Both the position numbers and the translations under genes were made by a program. A stretch of DNA of 34,336 nt from Rhabdochromatium marinum (lineage in GTDB: Bacteria; Pseudomonadota; Gammaproteobacteria; Chromatiales; Chromatiaceae), in NCBI RefSeq assembly GCF_016583795.1, contig NZ_NRRS01000040.1, forward strand, positions 1 through 34,336, in the 5' to 3' direction. This document shows positions 16,223-25,284 of the stretch, one piece after another (position 1 is the stretch's first letter; every line of letters starts with the position of its first letter). The notes under the pieces are model-generated. The model made no database searches. It was not told the origin of the DNA and worked only from the letters and a program-made list of their open reading frames with translations.

Positions 16223-19126
16223 ATGCGCACGCCCTTTCGCTTCAACGTGTTTTTGCTGGCCTTATTCGGCTTGGCGACCCTGTTCAGCCTGACGGCGCCC
16301 GCACAGCAGTTACCCATTTTCGACTCACTCGGTGAACGTCAACGAATCGATCAAATGCGTGCCGCGCCCTCCGGACAGGATGAGCCGCTTGCACAGCCCG
16401 AAGTCGAGACGCAAGACGCCCCCGCGCCGAGCGATGCTGAGCTGGAAGCGCCCTCAGCCATCGAGCAAACAGTGGCCGAAAGCCTCAATCAAGTCACGCT
16501 CGAAGAGAAAATCCAGCAGCAGGTGGTGCAACCGGAGCTGAGCCAGTTTGGTTATGATCTGTTTGATCAAGCACCCAGCACCTTCGCACCGGTGACTGAT
16601 CTGCCCGTCCCCAGCGACTATGTTATCGGACCAGGTGATACTCTGATCGTGCAGGTCTACGGCAAGCTCAATGTTGAGTACAACCTGGTGGTCACCCGCG
16701 ACGGACGCCTGCTGGTGCCGGAGTTGGGGCCGGTGCAGGTCGGCGGGCTGCGGTTTAACCAGGCGCAGGAATTGCTCAGCGCGCGCTTCTCCCGGCAAAT
16801 CATCGGCGCTAAAGCCGTGGTGACTATGGGGGAGCTGCGCACCATCACCGTGTTGGTGGTGGGTGAAGTGGTCAAACCCGGCGACTACAATGTCAGCGGT
16901 CTGGCGACCCTGCTCAATACCCTGATTTCCACCGGCGGCGTCAAGCGCAGCGGCAGTCTGCGCAACATCCAGCTCAAACGGCGCGGCCGGACGCTGGCGA
17001 CCCTCGATCTTTATGATGTGCTGCTGCGCGGCGATACCTCGGGCGATGTCAGCTTGCAGCATCAGGATGTCATCTTTGTGCCGCCGATTGGTCCAACGGT
17101 GGGCATTGGCGGCGAGGTGCAGCGCCCGGCAATTTACGAGCTGCTTGGCTCGAACGAAGACCAGGGTGCCGCTTCCGAAGCGATCGCGGACCTGGCGGAC
17201 CCGAAGCCCGCACTCGGCACTGTTGGCGAGCTGATCGATCTCGCTGGCGGGCTGATGCCGACCGCCTCGCTCGCCGATGCCCATATCGAGCGGATTCAGA
17301 ACGGCGAACGCTACACGCTGATTGCGGTTCCGCTCGACACGCCCGCCGGACGCGACACCGGGATTCAGACGGGCGATATTCTGCGCATCTTCCCGGTCAG
17401 CCGCGCCATGGAAGATGTCGTGCTGCTCAGCGGTCATGTGCTGCGTCCCGGTGGCTTTCAATTTCGCCCCGGCATGCGGGTGTCTAATCTGCTCAGCTCC
17501 CCGCGCCAACTCAGACCCAATGCTGATGTGTCCTTCGGCCTGCTGCGACGCGAAAGCCCAGACACCCGCCGCATTCAGATCGGCTATCTGGACATCGCGC
17601 GCATGTTCCGCGAACCGGGCGGGCGCGCTGATATCGAGCTTAGACCCCGCGACGAGATTATCGTATTCGATCTGCGTCAGCCACGGGTACAAGGGGTGGC
17701 GAATCTGGTGCGCGACCTGCGCACCCAGGCCGAGCCCGGACGTTACCCGCCGATGGTGGTGGAAGTGCGCGGCCAGGTACGCAACACGGGCACCTTTCCA
17801 CTGGCAGCGCGCGCGCGGCTGCTCGACGTGATCGGTTTCGCCGGGGGGGCACTGGAACAGGCCGACACCGGCTATGGGCTCATTGCGCGCCAGCACGCAA
17901 CCGAGGGGCGTCTGGAGTTTTTAAGCTTCAGCCTCAAGCGCGCCCAGGCGCACATACGCACCCCGGACAATCCACTGATCTATCCTGAGGATCGGATCTT
18001 TGTCTTCGACCGCCATGGGGAACGCACGACTCTGATCGGCGATGAACTCGATCAGCTAGTCGCGCAGACTCCCTATGGCGAAGCCTCGCCGGTGGTCTAT
18101 GTGCGCGGTGAGGTGCGCCATCCCGGGCGTTATCCACTCGAACCCGGCATGCAACTGGCCGATCTGTTGCAAGCCGCCGGCGGGTTGACCGAGGAGACCT
18201 TCGGTCTGTCGGCTGAGCTGACGCGCTTCGAGCTGCTGGCCGGTGAGTATCAAGCCATTGAGCATCGCCAGATCGAGCTGGCCGGTATCGCCGCCGATGT
18301 CAACGGCGGCAACATCCTGCAACCGCATGATGAACTGGTCTTGCATCGCAAGCCCGATTGGCAACAGCGCGCCAGCGTGACCCTGGCTGGCGCGGTGCGC
18401 TTCCCCGGCGACTATCCCATCTCGCGTAGCGACACTCTGTGCCAGGTGGTCAAGCGTGCCGGCGGTCTGTCCGATGGCGCCTATCCCTTCGGCGCGGTCT
18501 TCATTCGCGAACGAGTGCGTGCACAGCAACAAGAAGCGCTGGATCGTATTCAAAACAATCTCGACGATCTGCTGGTCAGATTATCCCTATCCTTCGGGGC
18601 CAAGAACGATGAAAAGACCCCGGCCGGCGAGCGCAAGCAGGAACTGATCAAGGTGATCAATCAGCTCAAGCGCAGCGAAGCCATCGGGCGCCTGGTGATC
18701 GACCTTGAAGGCGCCATGGACTGCTCCGGGGAGGCCAACATCATGCTGCAGGATGGCGACCGACTGACCGTGCCAACCATGGCCCATGAAGTGACCGTGG
18801 TCGGTGAGGTCTATCATCCGACCTCTCATCTGTATCGCAAGAAGCTCAACAGCGCCGATTATGTCGAACTGAGTGGCGGCACCACCGTGTTGGCGCGGCG
18901 CAATCATGTCTTTGTGATCCAGGCCAATGGCGAGGTCATGTCAGTGCGCGGTGGTGACTGGCGGCATAGCGCCGGGCGGGTCAGCATCACCCCCGGCGCA
19001 ACCATCTATGTACCGCTCAATGTGGATCGGATGAATCGCCTCGAAAGCGCCGAATCCTGGTCACAGATCCTCTATCATCTGGGCATCACCGCCGCGAGCC
19101 TGAATGTCATCGGGCTGTTCGATTGA
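16223..19126 (+). CDS. Large SLBB-domain polysaccharide export outer-membrane protein (967 aa)
   Basis: Outer-membrane polysaccharide exporter (OPX) family, which forms or gates the channel for capsule or exopolysaccharide. A signal peptide covers about residues 1-28 (ends TAPAQQ) with no lipobox. A charged linker leads to the Poly_export domain (DYVIGPGDTLIVQVYGKL, about 132-210), then several SLBB beta-grasp repeats, recognisable by repeated V-x-G-E/H-V-x-x-P-G-x-Y/F motifs (VVGEVVKPGDYN, LSGHVLRPGGFQ, VRGQVRNTGTFP, VRGEVRHPGRYP, LAGAVRFPGDYP, VVGEVYHPTSHL). At 967 residues it is two to three times the size of Wza, so it may span more of the periplasm. It lies directly after the lipoprotein gene. 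Confidence 0.93.
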   Translation: MRTPFRFNVFLLALFGLATLFSLTAPAQQLPIFDSLGERQRIDQMRAAPSGQDEPLAQPEVETQDAPAPSDAELEAPSAIEQTVAESLNQVTLEEKIQQQVVQPELSQFGYDLFDQAPSTFAPVTDLPVPSDYVIGPGDTLIVQVYGKLNVEYNLVVTRDGRLLVPELGPVQVGGLRFNQAQELLSARFSRQIIGAKAVVTMGELRTITVLVVGEVVKPGDYNVSGLATLLNTLISTGGVKRSGSLRNIQLKRRGRTLATLDLYDVLLRGDTSGDVSLQHQDVIFVPPIGPTVGIGGEVQRPAIYELLGSNEDQGAASEAIADLADPKPALGTVGELIDLAGGLMPTASLADAHIERIQNGERYTLIAVPLDTPAGRDTGIQTGDILRIFPVSRAMEDVVLLSGHVLRPGGFQFRPGMRVSNLLSSPRQLRPNADVSFGLLRRESPDTRRIQIGYLDIARMFREPGGRADIELRPRDEIIVFDLRQPRVQGVANLVRDLRTQAEPGRYPPMVVEVRGQVRNTGTFPLAARARLLDVIGFAGGALEQADTGYGLIARQHATEGRLEFLSFSLKRAQAHIRTPDNPLIYPEDRIFVFDRHGERTTLIGDELDQLVAQTPYGEASPVVYVRGEVRHPGRYPLEPGMQLADLLQAAGGLTEETFGLSAELTRFELLAGEYQAIEHRQIELAGIAADVNGGNILQPHDELVLHRKPDWQQRASVTLAGAVRFPGDYPISRSDTLCQVVKRAGGLSDGAYPFGAVFIRERVRAQQQEALDRIQNNLDDLLVRLSLSFGAKNDEKTPAGERKQELIKVINQLKRSEAIGRLVIDLEGAMDCSGEANIMLQDGDRLTVPTMAHEVTVVGEVYHPTSHLYRKKLNSADYVELSGGTTVLARRNHVFVIQANGEVMSVRGGDWRHSAGRVSITPGATIYVPLNVDRMNRLESAESWSQILYHLGITAASLNVIGLFD

Positions 19127-19199
19127 TCTTGAGCTTTTTCCTGATTTCCCGATTTCCTGATTGCTCAATTTTCCCGATAACGCACGATCATAGCGAGCC

Positions 19200-20108
19200 A
19201 TGACCTACTTAACCGACCGTTATGTCAACTTCTTCACCGATTACGGCTTCAAGCGCCTGTTTGGAGAAGAACCGCACAAGGATCTGTTGCGGGCGTTTCT
19301 CAATGCGCTGTTGGGCGATGAACAGGGCGAGATTGTCGATCTGACCTATCTGAAAGACGAGCAACTCGGTCGCACCGCAGTAGATCGCAAAGCCATCTTT
19401 GATCTCTACTGCGAAAACGAGCGCGGCGAGAAATTCATCGTTGAGCTGCAAAAGGCCAAGCAGAATTTCTTCAAGGATCGCAGCGTCTTTTATGCCACGT
19501 TTCCCATCCAACAGCAGGCCCGGCGCGGCGACTGGGATTTTCGCCTCCAAGCCGTCTACACCATCGGCATTCTGGATTTTGTCTTTGCCGAAGACCAGCA
19601 GGACACCGACAAATACCGCTACGACATCCAGCTCCAGGACATCGAGACCCATCGAGTCTTCTACGACAAACTCACCTTCATCTACCTGGAGATGCCCAAA
19701 TTCAACAAGCCCCTCGATCATCTCGACACCCCGATCGACAAATGGCTCTACGCCATCAAGTATCTCGACCGCCTGGATCGGGTGCCCGATGTGTTGCGCG
19801 AACAGGTGTTCGAGCGCTTCTTCGAGGTGGCTGAAATCGCCAATTTCACCCGCGAGGAGCTGCAAAGCTACGAAGACAGTTTGAAATACTATCGGGACCT
19901 GAAAAATTCTTTTGATACCGCGCGGGCCGAAGGTCGAGCGGAAGGTCGGAAAGAGGGGCGCGAAGAAGGTCGAGCGGAAGGTCGAGAAGAAGGCGTATTG
20001 AGCGTGGCACGCAATCTGCTTGATGTTCTCGACGATGACACGATAGCGCAGAAAACCGGTTTGGATGCGCACACCATTGCGACCTTGCGCAAAGCATCCC
20101 AGACCTGA
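19200..20108 (+). CDS. Rpn-family PD-(D/E)XK nuclease, transposase-like (302 aa)
   Basis: Member of the Rpn/YhgA-like family of recombination-promoting nucleases, which cut DNA in vitro in E. coli relatives. The opening TDRYVNFFTDYGFKRLFGEE is diagnostic. The catalytic signature is D68 (AIFDLYCEN) followed by E82-x-Q84 and K (VELQKAK). Residues about 241-265 are a degenerate RAEG/REEG repeat made by 12-bp DNA units, a usual feature of this family that changes rapidly. It sits between the OPX and chain-length genes and has no evident role in polysaccharide synthesis, so it is probably an insertion of a selfish or defence gene. No terminal repeats are seen around it. Confidence 0.88.
   Translation: MTYLTDRYVNFFTDYGFKRLFGEEPHKDLLRAFLNALLGDEQGEIVDLTYLKDEQLGRTAVDRKAIFDLYCENERGEKFIVELQKAKQNFFKDRSVFYATFPIQQQARRGDWDFRLQAVYTIGILDFVFAEDQQDTDKYRYDIQLQDIETHRVFYDKLTFIYLEMPKFNKPLDHLDTPIDKWLYAIKYLDRLDRVPDVLREQVFERFFEVAEIANFTREELQSYEDSLKYYRDLKNSFDTARAEGRAEGRKEGREEGRAEGREEGVLSVARNLLDVLDDDTIAQKTGLDAHTIATLRKASQT
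19929..19995 (+). repeat. 12-bp tandem repeat inside the Rpn nuclease gene
   Basis: About five and a half units related to GAAGGTCGAGCG run in frame and encode R-x-EG-type residues. Units one and four are identical. Being a multiple of three, copy-number changes keep the frame, so the tail length can vary without inactivating the protein. Confidence 0.8.
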
Positions 20109-20143
20109 CTGCGGCGGCGTGAACGGAATCCTGACCGCATTCC

Positions 20144-21238
20144 ATGACCACCTCTGAGAAAGACCATCAGCGCGAGACTGCGCCTCAGCCGCTGGTGGCG
20201 TCTTCGCCCCCGGCACTGCCCTATGGGCTCGACGACGAGATCGACCTGATCGAGTATCTGGTCGCGGTATTTCGCAACAAACACTGGATACTGCTGCTAG
20301 CATTCGTGATGGCAGGGGGCGGTTTTGCGCTGGCGCGCTCCTTGCCGGATCGCTACGAAGCCTCGGTGCAACTGGCGCTGCGCGATCAGGTCAATCCCGG
20401 CGGGGTCGCGCCCGACGAGCGCCGCGCTTCTCAGGCATTAACCCTGGTCGAGCAGAGCTTCGTGCTGCGCAATGTCAACGAAAATTATCGCCACATTGTG
20501 ATGGCGCGGATGCGCAGCCGCACCTTTACCTTGCATTTCATTGAGCAGCGCAACCTGATGCCGGCGCTCTTTGCTGAGCACTGGGATGCGGAGCACAACG
20601 CCTGGCGCGACGACTTCAAGCCGAATATCAACGAAGCCGTGCGCCTATTTCGTGAACAGGTACGCTCGGTGGTGCATAATCCCGAGAACGATCTCATACG
20701 CATTTACATGCGCTGGCATGACCCGCAACGGGTCGCCGACTGGGCCAATGCCTTCGTGGAGGATTTCAACGACTATTGGCGTGCCCGGGCCATTGAGGAA
20801 AGCGACCGCAAACGTGCTTTTTTAATGCAACAGTTGCGCGACACCATGGTGGTGGAACTGGAAAAATCCATCTACCGCATGATTGAAGCCGAAACGGCAG
20901 TTGAAATGCTGGCACGCGCACGCGATAACTATTTACTCGAAGTGCTGGATGCCGCAGTTCCTCCGGAGTATAAATTCAGCCCATCAACCAAACGTCTGGT
21001 GCTGCTGGGCTTCTTTGCCGGTTTCAGTCTGGGGGTGGTGGGTGCCATTGCCTCGGTGCTGATCCGGCGCATTTTCAAAGCTATGCAGAGTTATCGCGCA
21101 CGCACCGAACACAAGCCCCCTGATCCGCCCGACAGCGAGTCAGGCCGTGAATCAGGTCGCAAATCAAACGACACCACAGATCACGAACCAGCCACCGCAC
21201 TGGCTCCCTGGGAGCCCTACCTGAGCGACATCGATTGA
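20144..21238 (+). CDS. Wzz/PCP-like chain-length determinant protein (364 aa)
   Basis: Predicted inner-membrane polysaccharide co-polymerase that sets chain length and docks with the export channel. The cytoplasmic N-terminus is followed by DDEIDLIEYLVAVFRNKHWILLLAFVMAGGG (first membrane helix near residues 45-65), a periplasmic helical domain with the RYEASVQLAL segment, and a second helix LVLLGFFAGFSLGVVGAIASVL near residue 285-305. A hydrophilic tail ends the protein. There is no Walker-type BY-kinase domain fused or adjacent, unlike Wzc-type proteins. The next gene either overlaps it (TTG 21235) or begins 47 bases later. Confidence 0.85.
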   Translation: MTTSEKDHQRETAPQPLVASSPPALPYGLDDEIDLIEYLVAVFRNKHWILLLAFVMAGGGFALARSLPDRYEASVQLALRDQVNPGGVAPDERRASQALTLVEQSFVLRNVNENYRHIVMARMRSRTFTLHFIEQRNLMPALFAEHWDAEHNAWRDDFKPNINEAVRLFREQVRSVVHNPENDLIRIYMRWHDPQRVADWANAFVEDFNDYWRARAIEESDRKRAFLMQQLRDTMVVELEKSIYRMIEAETAVEMLARARDNYLLEVLDAAVPPEYKFSPSTKRLVLLGFFAGFSLGVVGAIASVLIRRIFKAMQSYRARTEHKPPDPPDSESGRESGRKSNDTTDHEPATALAPWEPYLSDID

Positions 21239-21285
21239 ACACCGAGCCGACCCACTCAAACGCAACACGGACGAAAGCAACACGA

Positions 21286-22647
21286 ATGGATGCACCACTG
21301 GGCGACAAACTGCTGCGGGCCCTGCCCGCTCTGGCGGTGCGCGGTGGCGGGCTGGGTTTGCAGATCGCAATGAGCTTAGTCATCGCCCGGCTACTCGGCG
21401 CCGAGGGTATGGGGCTCTATACCCTTTATGTCACCTGGCTGGTGCTCTTTGCTGAGCTAATTAGCCTCGGCATGCCGATCTATGTCTTGCGCACCGTGGC
21501 GGCGCTGAAGGCACAGGGGCATGGCGCGGTCGCCGGAGGCTTTCTCGCCCGTGCGCTCGGCCTGGTGGTGCTCATCGGTGCCGCACTCATGCTATTGCCC
21601 TGGTCGTTTGCTACTCCCATGGCAGCGGTGGTGGCTGATGACGCCAGCCTGGCTCCGGCGCTGCACATTGCCGCCGCCGGAGCGCTGCTGTTTGCCAGCC
21701 TGCGCATTTTAGCCGAGGCACTGAAGGGCGTCGGCGCCACCCAGCGCGCGCTTCTGGCCGAATCTGCCGTGATCCCGCTAGTAGTGCTGGGGCTGCTACC
21801 GCTGCTGTTGGTGGAGGGAGTACTCAACGAGCGACATCTGCTGTGGTTGCATGTGTTTGCAGTGACTCTGGCGCTGCTGCTGACGCTAATCTTCTGGCTG
21901 TTTGCCAGGCCGCGCGCGGCGCAGCTGCCGCAACCGCAACCGTCGCAACCACCGCCACCGTCATTGCCACAACCAGCAGCGTTCACGCCACCGTCGATCA
22001 TCTCCTCCGCCCTGCCACCGCTATGGGGCAGCACCCTGCTGAACATGGCCTATGTGAGCTTGCCGATCCTGATCCTGCCGCAGTTTGCCTCGGTCGATGA
22101 ACTGGGACAGTTCGGCGTCGCCTTTCGGCTTATCAACCTGGTCACCGTCATTCTGGTCACCCTGGGGGCGATTTTCGGGCCCCAGTTCGCCGCTGCCTAT
22201 ACGCTGCGAGATGCCAGTGGGCTGCGCCAGCTGCTCCGGCGCAGCCAGCATTTCTCCTTGCTGCTCTATGGCCCGGTGTTCATCATCTTTACCTTCTTTG
22301 CCGAGCCCCTGCTCGGACTCTTTGGCGAGGAATTCCGCTCGGCAGCCCTGTTATTGGCCATCATGGCGATGGGCCAACTGGTGAATGCCGCCACCGGACT
22401 GGTGGGTTATCTGCTCAACATGATGCACCGGGAACGTACCGAATTTATGATTTTGCTCATCACCGGCGGATTCATGACAGTTGCTATGATCATCGGCGGC
22501 ACCCTGGCCGGTATGCTGGGTGTTACCCTGGCCTATAGCGCCGGACTGATGCTGAAAAATCTGTTATCCCTGCTCTTTTCTCTCCGGGCGCTGCGCGGGC
22601 TGGAAAGCGCCGGGGCCACCACAACGCCATCGCATGCCCCATTATGA
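21286..22647 (+). CDS. Wzx-type oligosaccharide flippase (453 aa)
   Basis: Predicted MOP-superfamily lipid-linked repeat-unit flippase with about 12 to 14 hydrophobic helices, for example GGLGLQIAMSLVIARLLGAEGMGLYTLY at the N-terminus, a typical first helix of the polysaccharide-synthesis family. An unusual loop near residues 213-240 is almost all Pro, Gln, Ser and Leu, encoded by short CCGCAACC-like repeats at about 21927-21985. Start choice is uncertain: ATG 21286 has only a weak upstream site, and TTG 21235, which overlaps the Wzz stop, would add 17 polar residues. The stop overlaps the sulfotransferase ATG by four bases, so these two genes are coupled. Confidence 0.85.
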   Translation: MDAPLGDKLLRALPALAVRGGGLGLQIAMSLVIARLLGAEGMGLYTLYVTWLVLFAELISLGMPIYVLRTVAALKAQGHGAVAGGFLARALGLVVLIGAALMLLPWSFATPMAAVVADDASLAPALHIAAAGALLFASLRILAEALKGVGATQRALLAESAVIPLVVLGLLPLLLVEGVLNERHLLWLHVFAVTLALLLTLIFWLFARPRAAQLPQPQPSQPPPPSLPQPAAFTPPSIISSALPPLWGSTLLNMAYVSLPILILPQFASVDELGQFGVAFRLINLVTVILVTLGAIFGPQFAAAYTLRDASGLRQLLRRSQHFSLLLYGPVFIIFTFFAEPLLGLFGEEFRSAALLLAIMAMGQLVNAATGLVGYLLNMMHRERTEFMILLITGGFMTVAMIIGGTLAGMLGVTLAYSAGLMLKNLLSLLFSLRALRGLESAGATTTPSHAPL

Positions 22648-23591
22648 CTTCCGCCAAGCCACTCGACTTCGTCATCATCGGTGCACAAAAATCCGGCACG
22701 ACCTCGCTGTTTCGCTATCTCGAAAAGCACCCACAGCTGTTCATGCCCCCGGAGAAGGAACTGCCCTTCTTCAGCCGCGATGATCTCTTTCAGGCCGGTT
22801 GGCCCACGCTGGTGGCTGAGCATTTCAGCGCCGCGCGCCCGGAGCAACTCTGGGGCACCGCCAGCCCGCAGTATCTGGCCGACCCTCGGGTGCCTGCACG
22901 CTTGCATGCTGCCAATCCGCACCTGCGCCTGATCGCGCTGCTGCGCAACCCGATTGATCGCGCCTTCTCGCATTTCACCATGTCACTGCGCCGGGGCATG
23001 GAAAAGCGCGATTTCGCTCAGGCCGCAAACGAGTTGCTCACCCCAGAAGCGCTGGCACGCGACCGCAACGCCATCCCGCCTGATTATGCCGAGGGCTATG
23101 CGCAGGCCAATGCCGAGGTGACGCGCTATTACTTTGTCTGGAGTGAATATGCCCGGGCGTTGAAGCGGTTCCTGGACCAGTTTCCGCCCGAGCAACTGCT
23201 GGTGCTCTTTATGGAGGACATGCAGCGCGAGCCCCAGGCCAGCATTGATGCCGTGCTGCACTTTCTTGGTCTGCCGGCCGATTATCAGCCTTCCAATCTC
23301 GGCAAGGTGTACCACAAAGGCGGCGGGCGCCAGCTCATCCCTAATGCCTGGCGCGAAGCGCTGAAACGCAATGGCGCCTTCCGTACGGTCTGGGATCGGG
23401 TGCCGCCACGCACGCGCGGCATGATCAACTATTGGTACGATCAGCTGAATGTCCGCAAGAGCAAGGCCGCTGCGGCTGAGGCGCTCACGGTGCAGACGCG
23501 CCAGCAACTGGCGGAGCACTTTGCTGCCGATGTACGCCAGATTGAAATCCTGATCGGTCGCCCGGTCCCCTGGACGGATTTTGCCACTTAA
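22644..23591 (+). CDS. PAPS-dependent sulfotransferase (315 aa)
   Basis: Predicted cytosolic sulfotransferase that moves sulfate from 3'-phosphoadenylyl sulfate to a hydroxyl, here most likely on a sugar of the repeat unit. The 5'-phosphosulfate loop is IIGAQKSGTTSLFRYLEKHP near residues 9-28, and the 3'-phosphate motif is LLRNPIDRAFSHF near residue 100. This is the Sulfotransfer_1/heparan-sulfotransferase-like layout at the normal length. It overlaps the flippase gene (ATGA), which ties it to the polymer, and predicts a sulfated exopolysaccharide (inference). A sulfated lipid or small metabolite as target is less likely but not excluded. Confidence 0.9.
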   Translation: MTSAKPLDFVIIGAQKSGTTSLFRYLEKHPQLFMPPEKELPFFSRDDLFQAGWPTLVAEHFSAARPEQLWGTASPQYLADPRVPARLHAANPHLRLIALLRNPIDRAFSHFTMSLRRGMEKRDFAQAANELLTPEALARDRNAIPPDYAEGYAQANAEVTRYYFVWSEYARALKRFLDQFPPEQLLVLFMEDMQREPQASIDAVLHFLGLPADYQPSNLGKVYHKGGGRQLIPNAWREALKRNGAFRTVWDRVPPRTRGMINYWYDQLNVRKSKAAAAEALTVQTRQQLAEHFAADVRQIEILIGRPVPWTDFAT

Positions 23592-23606
23592 GCCGGGAGC
23601 TTCGCC

Positions 23607-25256
23607 ATGACTCAACACAGCCCGATCCCCGTCCCGATCCCGGTTACGCTGATTCTGGGAATTCCGGTTGATGATCTGACGCCGGAGCTGGCGGTCGCGC
23701 ACACTCTGGCGCTGGTGGATGCCTATCATCAGGATGGTCGCGCGCGTCAGATCGTCACCGTTAATGTGGATTTTCTCACCAATGCGCTGGGTTGGACCCC
23801 CTGGTCGGCACCACGCCACCCGGAGCTGCTGGAAATTCTGCGCCGCGCCGATCTGGTCACTGCCGATGGCATGCCGGTGGTGTGGCTTGCGCGACTGTTA
23901 GGCACCCCATTGCGCGGTCGGGTGACCGGCGCTGATCTGGTGCCAGCACTGGCTGCCGCGCTAGCCCACAGCGAGCAGTCGCTCTATCTGCTGGGCGGAA
24001 AAGGCGATATCGGGCGGCAGGCCGCTGACAAGCTAGTGACTGCATATCCCGGTCTGCGCATTGCCGGCGTCTATTCCCCTTTTGTGCAGACCGAGGGCGA
24101 GGCCATGCTGCTGTCGGATGAAGAAGATGCCGAGATTGTTGAGCGCATCAACGCCGTCGCGCCGGATGTACTGCTGATCGGCTTTGGCAACCCCAAGCAG
24201 GAGATCTGGTTTCACCGCAACCGCCACCGCCTCAAGGCCGGGGTCAGCATCGGCATTGGCGGCACCTTCGAGTTCATCGTCGGACGGGTGGTGCGCGCGC
24301 CCAAATGGATGCAGCGCACCGGCCTGGAGTGGATCTGGCGCATCAGCCAGGATCCCAAACGCCTGTGGAAGCGCTATGCCGTCGGCTTTGCCAAGCTCGG
24401 CGTGATGAGCCTGCCGCTGGTGGTGCATTATCACTGGCAACGCTGGCGTCATCGTCAACATCTTCAAGCGTCTGCGTCTGCCGCCGCCCCTGCCCATGCT
24501 TCCGCATCTCCGCCCGCCACGGCACCCCTGGCCGCACCCCTGGCCAGCTCAACCGCGCCAACCGCCCCACCCGAGTGCCACACCCTGAACCTACCCGAGG
24601 TGGCCGATGCCGCCTGGGTCAAACAACAACCGCCGCCGTCGGCCTGGTCAGAGACAACAGAACTGCTGGTGGATTTCAGCGCGGTTCGGTTTCTGGACTC
24701 CAGTGCGCTCGGCTATCTCGCGCGCCTGTGGAAATCGCGACAAAATACCCGCACCAGCCTCGCGGCTATCGGCCTGGAGCAGACCCCGGCGGCCAGTCTG
24801 CTGAAAATGACCCGCACCTGGGATCTGTTTGCGCAGCGCACCGGTGATGCCAACACATTGGAACCGCATGAGACTTCAGTGGCCACCGAACAGATCGAAG
24901 CCGTAACCCGCCTCGGCGACTGGACGCTCTCTACCACCGATCAGGGCGTGGTCATCGCCACCCCCGGCGCCCGGCTGGATGCCGATCAGGTCATGCGCCT
25001 GAATCTGGACGCCCTGGCCGCGCAGCTCGGCAGCCGGCATCTGCTGCTTGATCTCAGCGCACTGACGTTCATCGACAGCACCGGGCTAGGATTTTTGTTT
25101 CGCCTGCAACGCAAGCTCCAAGACCACAACCGGCGGCTGGTGCTCTGCGAACCGCAGCCCGTTGTGCGACAGTTGCTTGACATCACCCGCCTGACCGCCC
25201 TGTTCGAGCTGAGTGCCACGCAAGCGCAGGCGTTGCGCCAGCTGCATGCGGCCTGA
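23607..25256 (+). CDS. WecG/TagA/CpsF glycosyltransferase fused to two STAS domains (549 aa)
   Basis: N-terminal GT26 enzyme (about residues 10-265): TVNVDFL and TADGMPVVWL carry the Thr/Asn and Asp residues of the TagA active site, and LLIGFGNPKQEIW and GIGGTFEFIVGRVVRAPKWMQRTGLEW complete the fold. It would add an N-acetylmannosamine-type sugar to the lipid-linked acceptor. An Ala/Pro-rich linker (about 285-325) leads to STAS 1 (D364-S365-S366-A-L-G) and STAS 2 (D490-S491-T492-G-L-G). Stand-alone GT26 proteins are about 250 residues, so more than half of this one is regulatory. GGGAG precedes the ATG. It sits exactly between the biosynthetic genes and the partner-switch genes. A 12-bp direct duplication in the linker lies at 24522-24545. 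Confidence 0.92.
   Translation: MTQHSPIPVPIPVTLILGIPVDDLTPELAVAHTLALVDAYHQDGRARQIVTVNVDFLTNALGWTPWSAPRHPELLEILRRADLVTADGMPVVWLARLLGTPLRGRVTGADLVPALAAALAHSEQSLYLLGGKGDIGRQAADKLVTAYPGLRIAGVYSPFVQTEGEAMLLSDEEDAEIVERINAVAPDVLLIGFGNPKQEIWFHRNRHRLKAGVSIGIGGTFEFIVGRVVRAPKWMQRTGLEWIWRISQDPKRLWKRYAVGFAKLGVMSLPLVVHYHWQRWRHRQHLQASASAAAPAHASASPPATAPLAAPLASSTAPTAPPECHTLNLPEVADAAWVKQQPPPSAWSETTELLVDFSAVRFLDSSALGYLARLWKSRQNTRTSLAAIGLEQTPAASLLKMTRTWDLFAQRTGDANTLEPHETSVATEQIEAVTRLGDWTLSTTDQGVVIATPGARLDADQVMRLNLDALAAQLGSRHLLLDLSALTFIDSTGLGFLFRLQRKLQDHNRRLVLCEPQPVVRQLLDITRLTALFELSATQAQALRQLHAA
24522..24545 (+). repeat. Perfect 12-bp tandem duplication in the Ala/Pro linker
   Basis: GCACCCCTGGCC occurs twice in direct succession, coding for repeated Ala-Pro-Leu in the linker between the GT26 and STAS domains. 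It keeps frame. Confidence 0.85.
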
Positions 25257-25284
25257 TTTCCTCACCCGCCTAAGGATAGTCAAG

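Noticed and set aside
16454-17896. 480-codon open frame on the minus strand, antisense to the SLBB export gene
   Set aside because: A long shadow frame in GC-rich DNA; the composition shows no recognisable family and the plus-strand frame has clear repeated SLBB motifs.
19209-20303. 364-codon minus-strand frame across the Rpn gene
   Set aside because: Antisense to a clearly recognised nuclease; its Arg/Phe-rich content mirrors the 12-bp repeat rather than a protein family.
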